From Bacteroidota bacterium (GTDB lineage Bacteria; Bacteroidota; Bacteroidia; Bacteroidales; VadinHA17), in the NCBI GenBank assembly GCA_022711195.1, contig JAKLFN010000026.1, positions 1-15,085 of the forward strand: a DNA stretch of 15,085 bases, written 5' to 3'. Under the pieces are notes generated by a model. That model had not been told where the DNA came from, searched no databases, and saw nothing but the letters and a program-made list of their open reading frames with translations. The translations under genes were made by a program, and so were the position numbers. This document shows positions 14,387 to 15,085 of this stretch, in pieces; positions within the stretch are counted from its first letter, which is position 1, and each line of letters starts with the position of its first letter.

Positions 14387-15085
14387 ATGATATCACGCCG
14401 TAATTTCATCTCAGCAGGAGCTATCATCTTAATACTCCTTTTTTCGAACAGTTCTTTATTATCTGCCCAGGCCGATTCACCCCTTAAGGGTAAAAGGATC
14501 CTTTATGTATGGGGCGGATGGATGGGCCATGAACCCGATAAGTGCCGCGATATATTCGTACCATGGCTTGAATCGGAAGGGGCAAAGGTCGTAGTTTCCG
14601 AAACACTCGATTCATATATTAATTATGATCTTAAAAAAGATTTCGACCTTATTATTCAGGCCTGGACCATGGGAACGATCACCGGTCCACAGGAGAAAGC
14701 GCTCCTGGATGCTGTGAAGAACGGAGTCGGAATTGCCGGTTGGCACGGTGGTCTGTGCGATTCGTTCAGAAACAATACTGAGTACCAGTTCATGACAGGA
14801 GGCCAGTGGGTGGCACACCCGGGAGGAGTGATCGATTATACTGTTGAAATAACAGATAAGAATGACCCTGTCACTAAGGGTCTTACAGGATTTGCGATGC
14901 ACTCCGAACAGTATTATATGCATGTCGATCCAAACGTAAAAGTGCTCGCAACAACTACCTTTACTGACCAGAAAGCCGACTGGATCGGAGGCTGCACAAT
15001 GCCTGTGGCCTGGAAGAAAGTATATGGAAAAGGAAGAGTCTTCTATTCATCGCTGGGACATGTGGCTTCCGACTACAAGGTCCCG
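14387..15085 (+). CDS. ThuA-domain protein with Tat signal, C-terminus cut by the window edge
   Basis: An open frame starts at the ATG at 14387 and runs off the right edge without a stop, giving 233 codons. The N-terminus has a twin-arginine motif SRRNFI (3-8), a hydrophobic core (about 9-20) and a cleavage-like SAQA (26-29), so it is probably exported folded through Tat. The ThuA (trehalose utilisation, class I glutamine-amidotransferase-like) fold is visible: GKRILYVWGGWMGHEP (35-50), DFDLIIQAW (85-93), the core GIAGWHGGLCDSFRNN (115-130), AHPGG (143-147), MHSEQYY (171-177) and GRVFYSSLGH (216-225). Periplasmic ThuA proteins in Bacteroidota accompany sugar-oxidation and glycan-use genes, but a defined reaction is not established for this subgroup. 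It diverges from the DUF5916 gene across a 170-base region. Confidence 0.9.
   Translation, partial: MISRRNFISAGAIILILLFSNSSLLSAQADSPLKGKRILYVWGGWMGHEPDKCRDIFVPWLESEGAKVVVSETLDSYINYDLKKDFDLIIQAWTMGTITGPQEKALLDAVKNGVGIAGWHGGLCDSFRNNTEYQFMTGGQWVAHPGGVIDYTVEITDKNDPVTKGLTGFAMHSEQYYMHVDPNVKVLATTTFTDQKADWIGGCTMPVAWKKVYGKGRVFYSSLGHVASDYKVP

Noticed and set aside
1..15085. Mobile element, CRISPR array, tRNA, rRNA or riboswitch
   Set aside because: I saw no transposase or integrase, no regularly spaced repeats with unique spacers, and no recognisable structured RNA on either strand by eye.

Overview
The window looks like a chromosomal segment from a member of the Bacteroidota, most likely a free-living or gut-type Bacteroidales relative. 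The reasons are: a TonB protein with the N-terminal FGNRNREYGAY motif common in this phylum, a large DUF5916/CBM9-like outer-membrane protein, a Tat-exported ThuA-domain protein, a split CysD/CysN ATP sulfurylase with a short CysN, weak Shine-Dalgarno sequences, and short repetitive intergenic elements. The assignment rests on protein character only. Base composition looks even across the window, and I see no integrase, transposase, tRNA, rRNA or CRISPR array.

Left part (1-9550, all + strand). The window opens inside a PstB-type ABC ATPase. A run of ten co-directional genes follows, mostly with very small gaps or overlaps: cysD, cysN and cysC (sulfate to APS to PAPS), a SAM-dependent O-methyltransferase, a DrrA-like ABC ATPase and its ABC-2 permease, a small helix-turn-helix protein, a BtrH-like (BtrH_N + DUF4872) acyltransferase, an acyl carrier protein, and a PAPS-dependent sulfotransferase. 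No sulfite-forming reductase (cysH, cysI, cysJ) is present in the window, so the PAPS made here has an obvious local consumer in the sulfotransferase at the far end of the run. My reading is that 499-9550 is a biosynthetic locus. A carrier-bound acyl group would be transferred by the BtrH-like enzyme, the product would be O-methylated and sulfonated, and the ABC-2 pair would export it. The product is unknown, and the enzymes that would load the carrier protein are not in the window. This is the most interesting part of the sequence.

Middle (9556-11540, - strand). A TonB energy transducer converges on the sulfotransferase with only 5 bases between the stop codons. Upstream of it on the same strand is a secreted ChaN/Cofac_haem_bdg family protein (haem or iron related). 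The two could form a small iron/TonB unit, but 150 bases separate them.

Right part (11541-15085). A large - strand gene encodes a secreted DUF5916 protein with an N-terminal CBM9-like domain and a predicted outer-membrane barrel. It ends in a clear intrinsic terminator. Diverging from it is a Tat-exported ThuA-domain protein that is cut off by the window edge. The shared 170-base intergenic region carries a 37-base dyad that could be an operator.

Repeats: an 8-base tandem array directly after the cysD stop, two GC-rich inverted elements sharing a 9-mer (cysD/cysN and ACP/sulfotransferase gaps), and an A/T-rich repeat region upstream of the ChaN-like gene.
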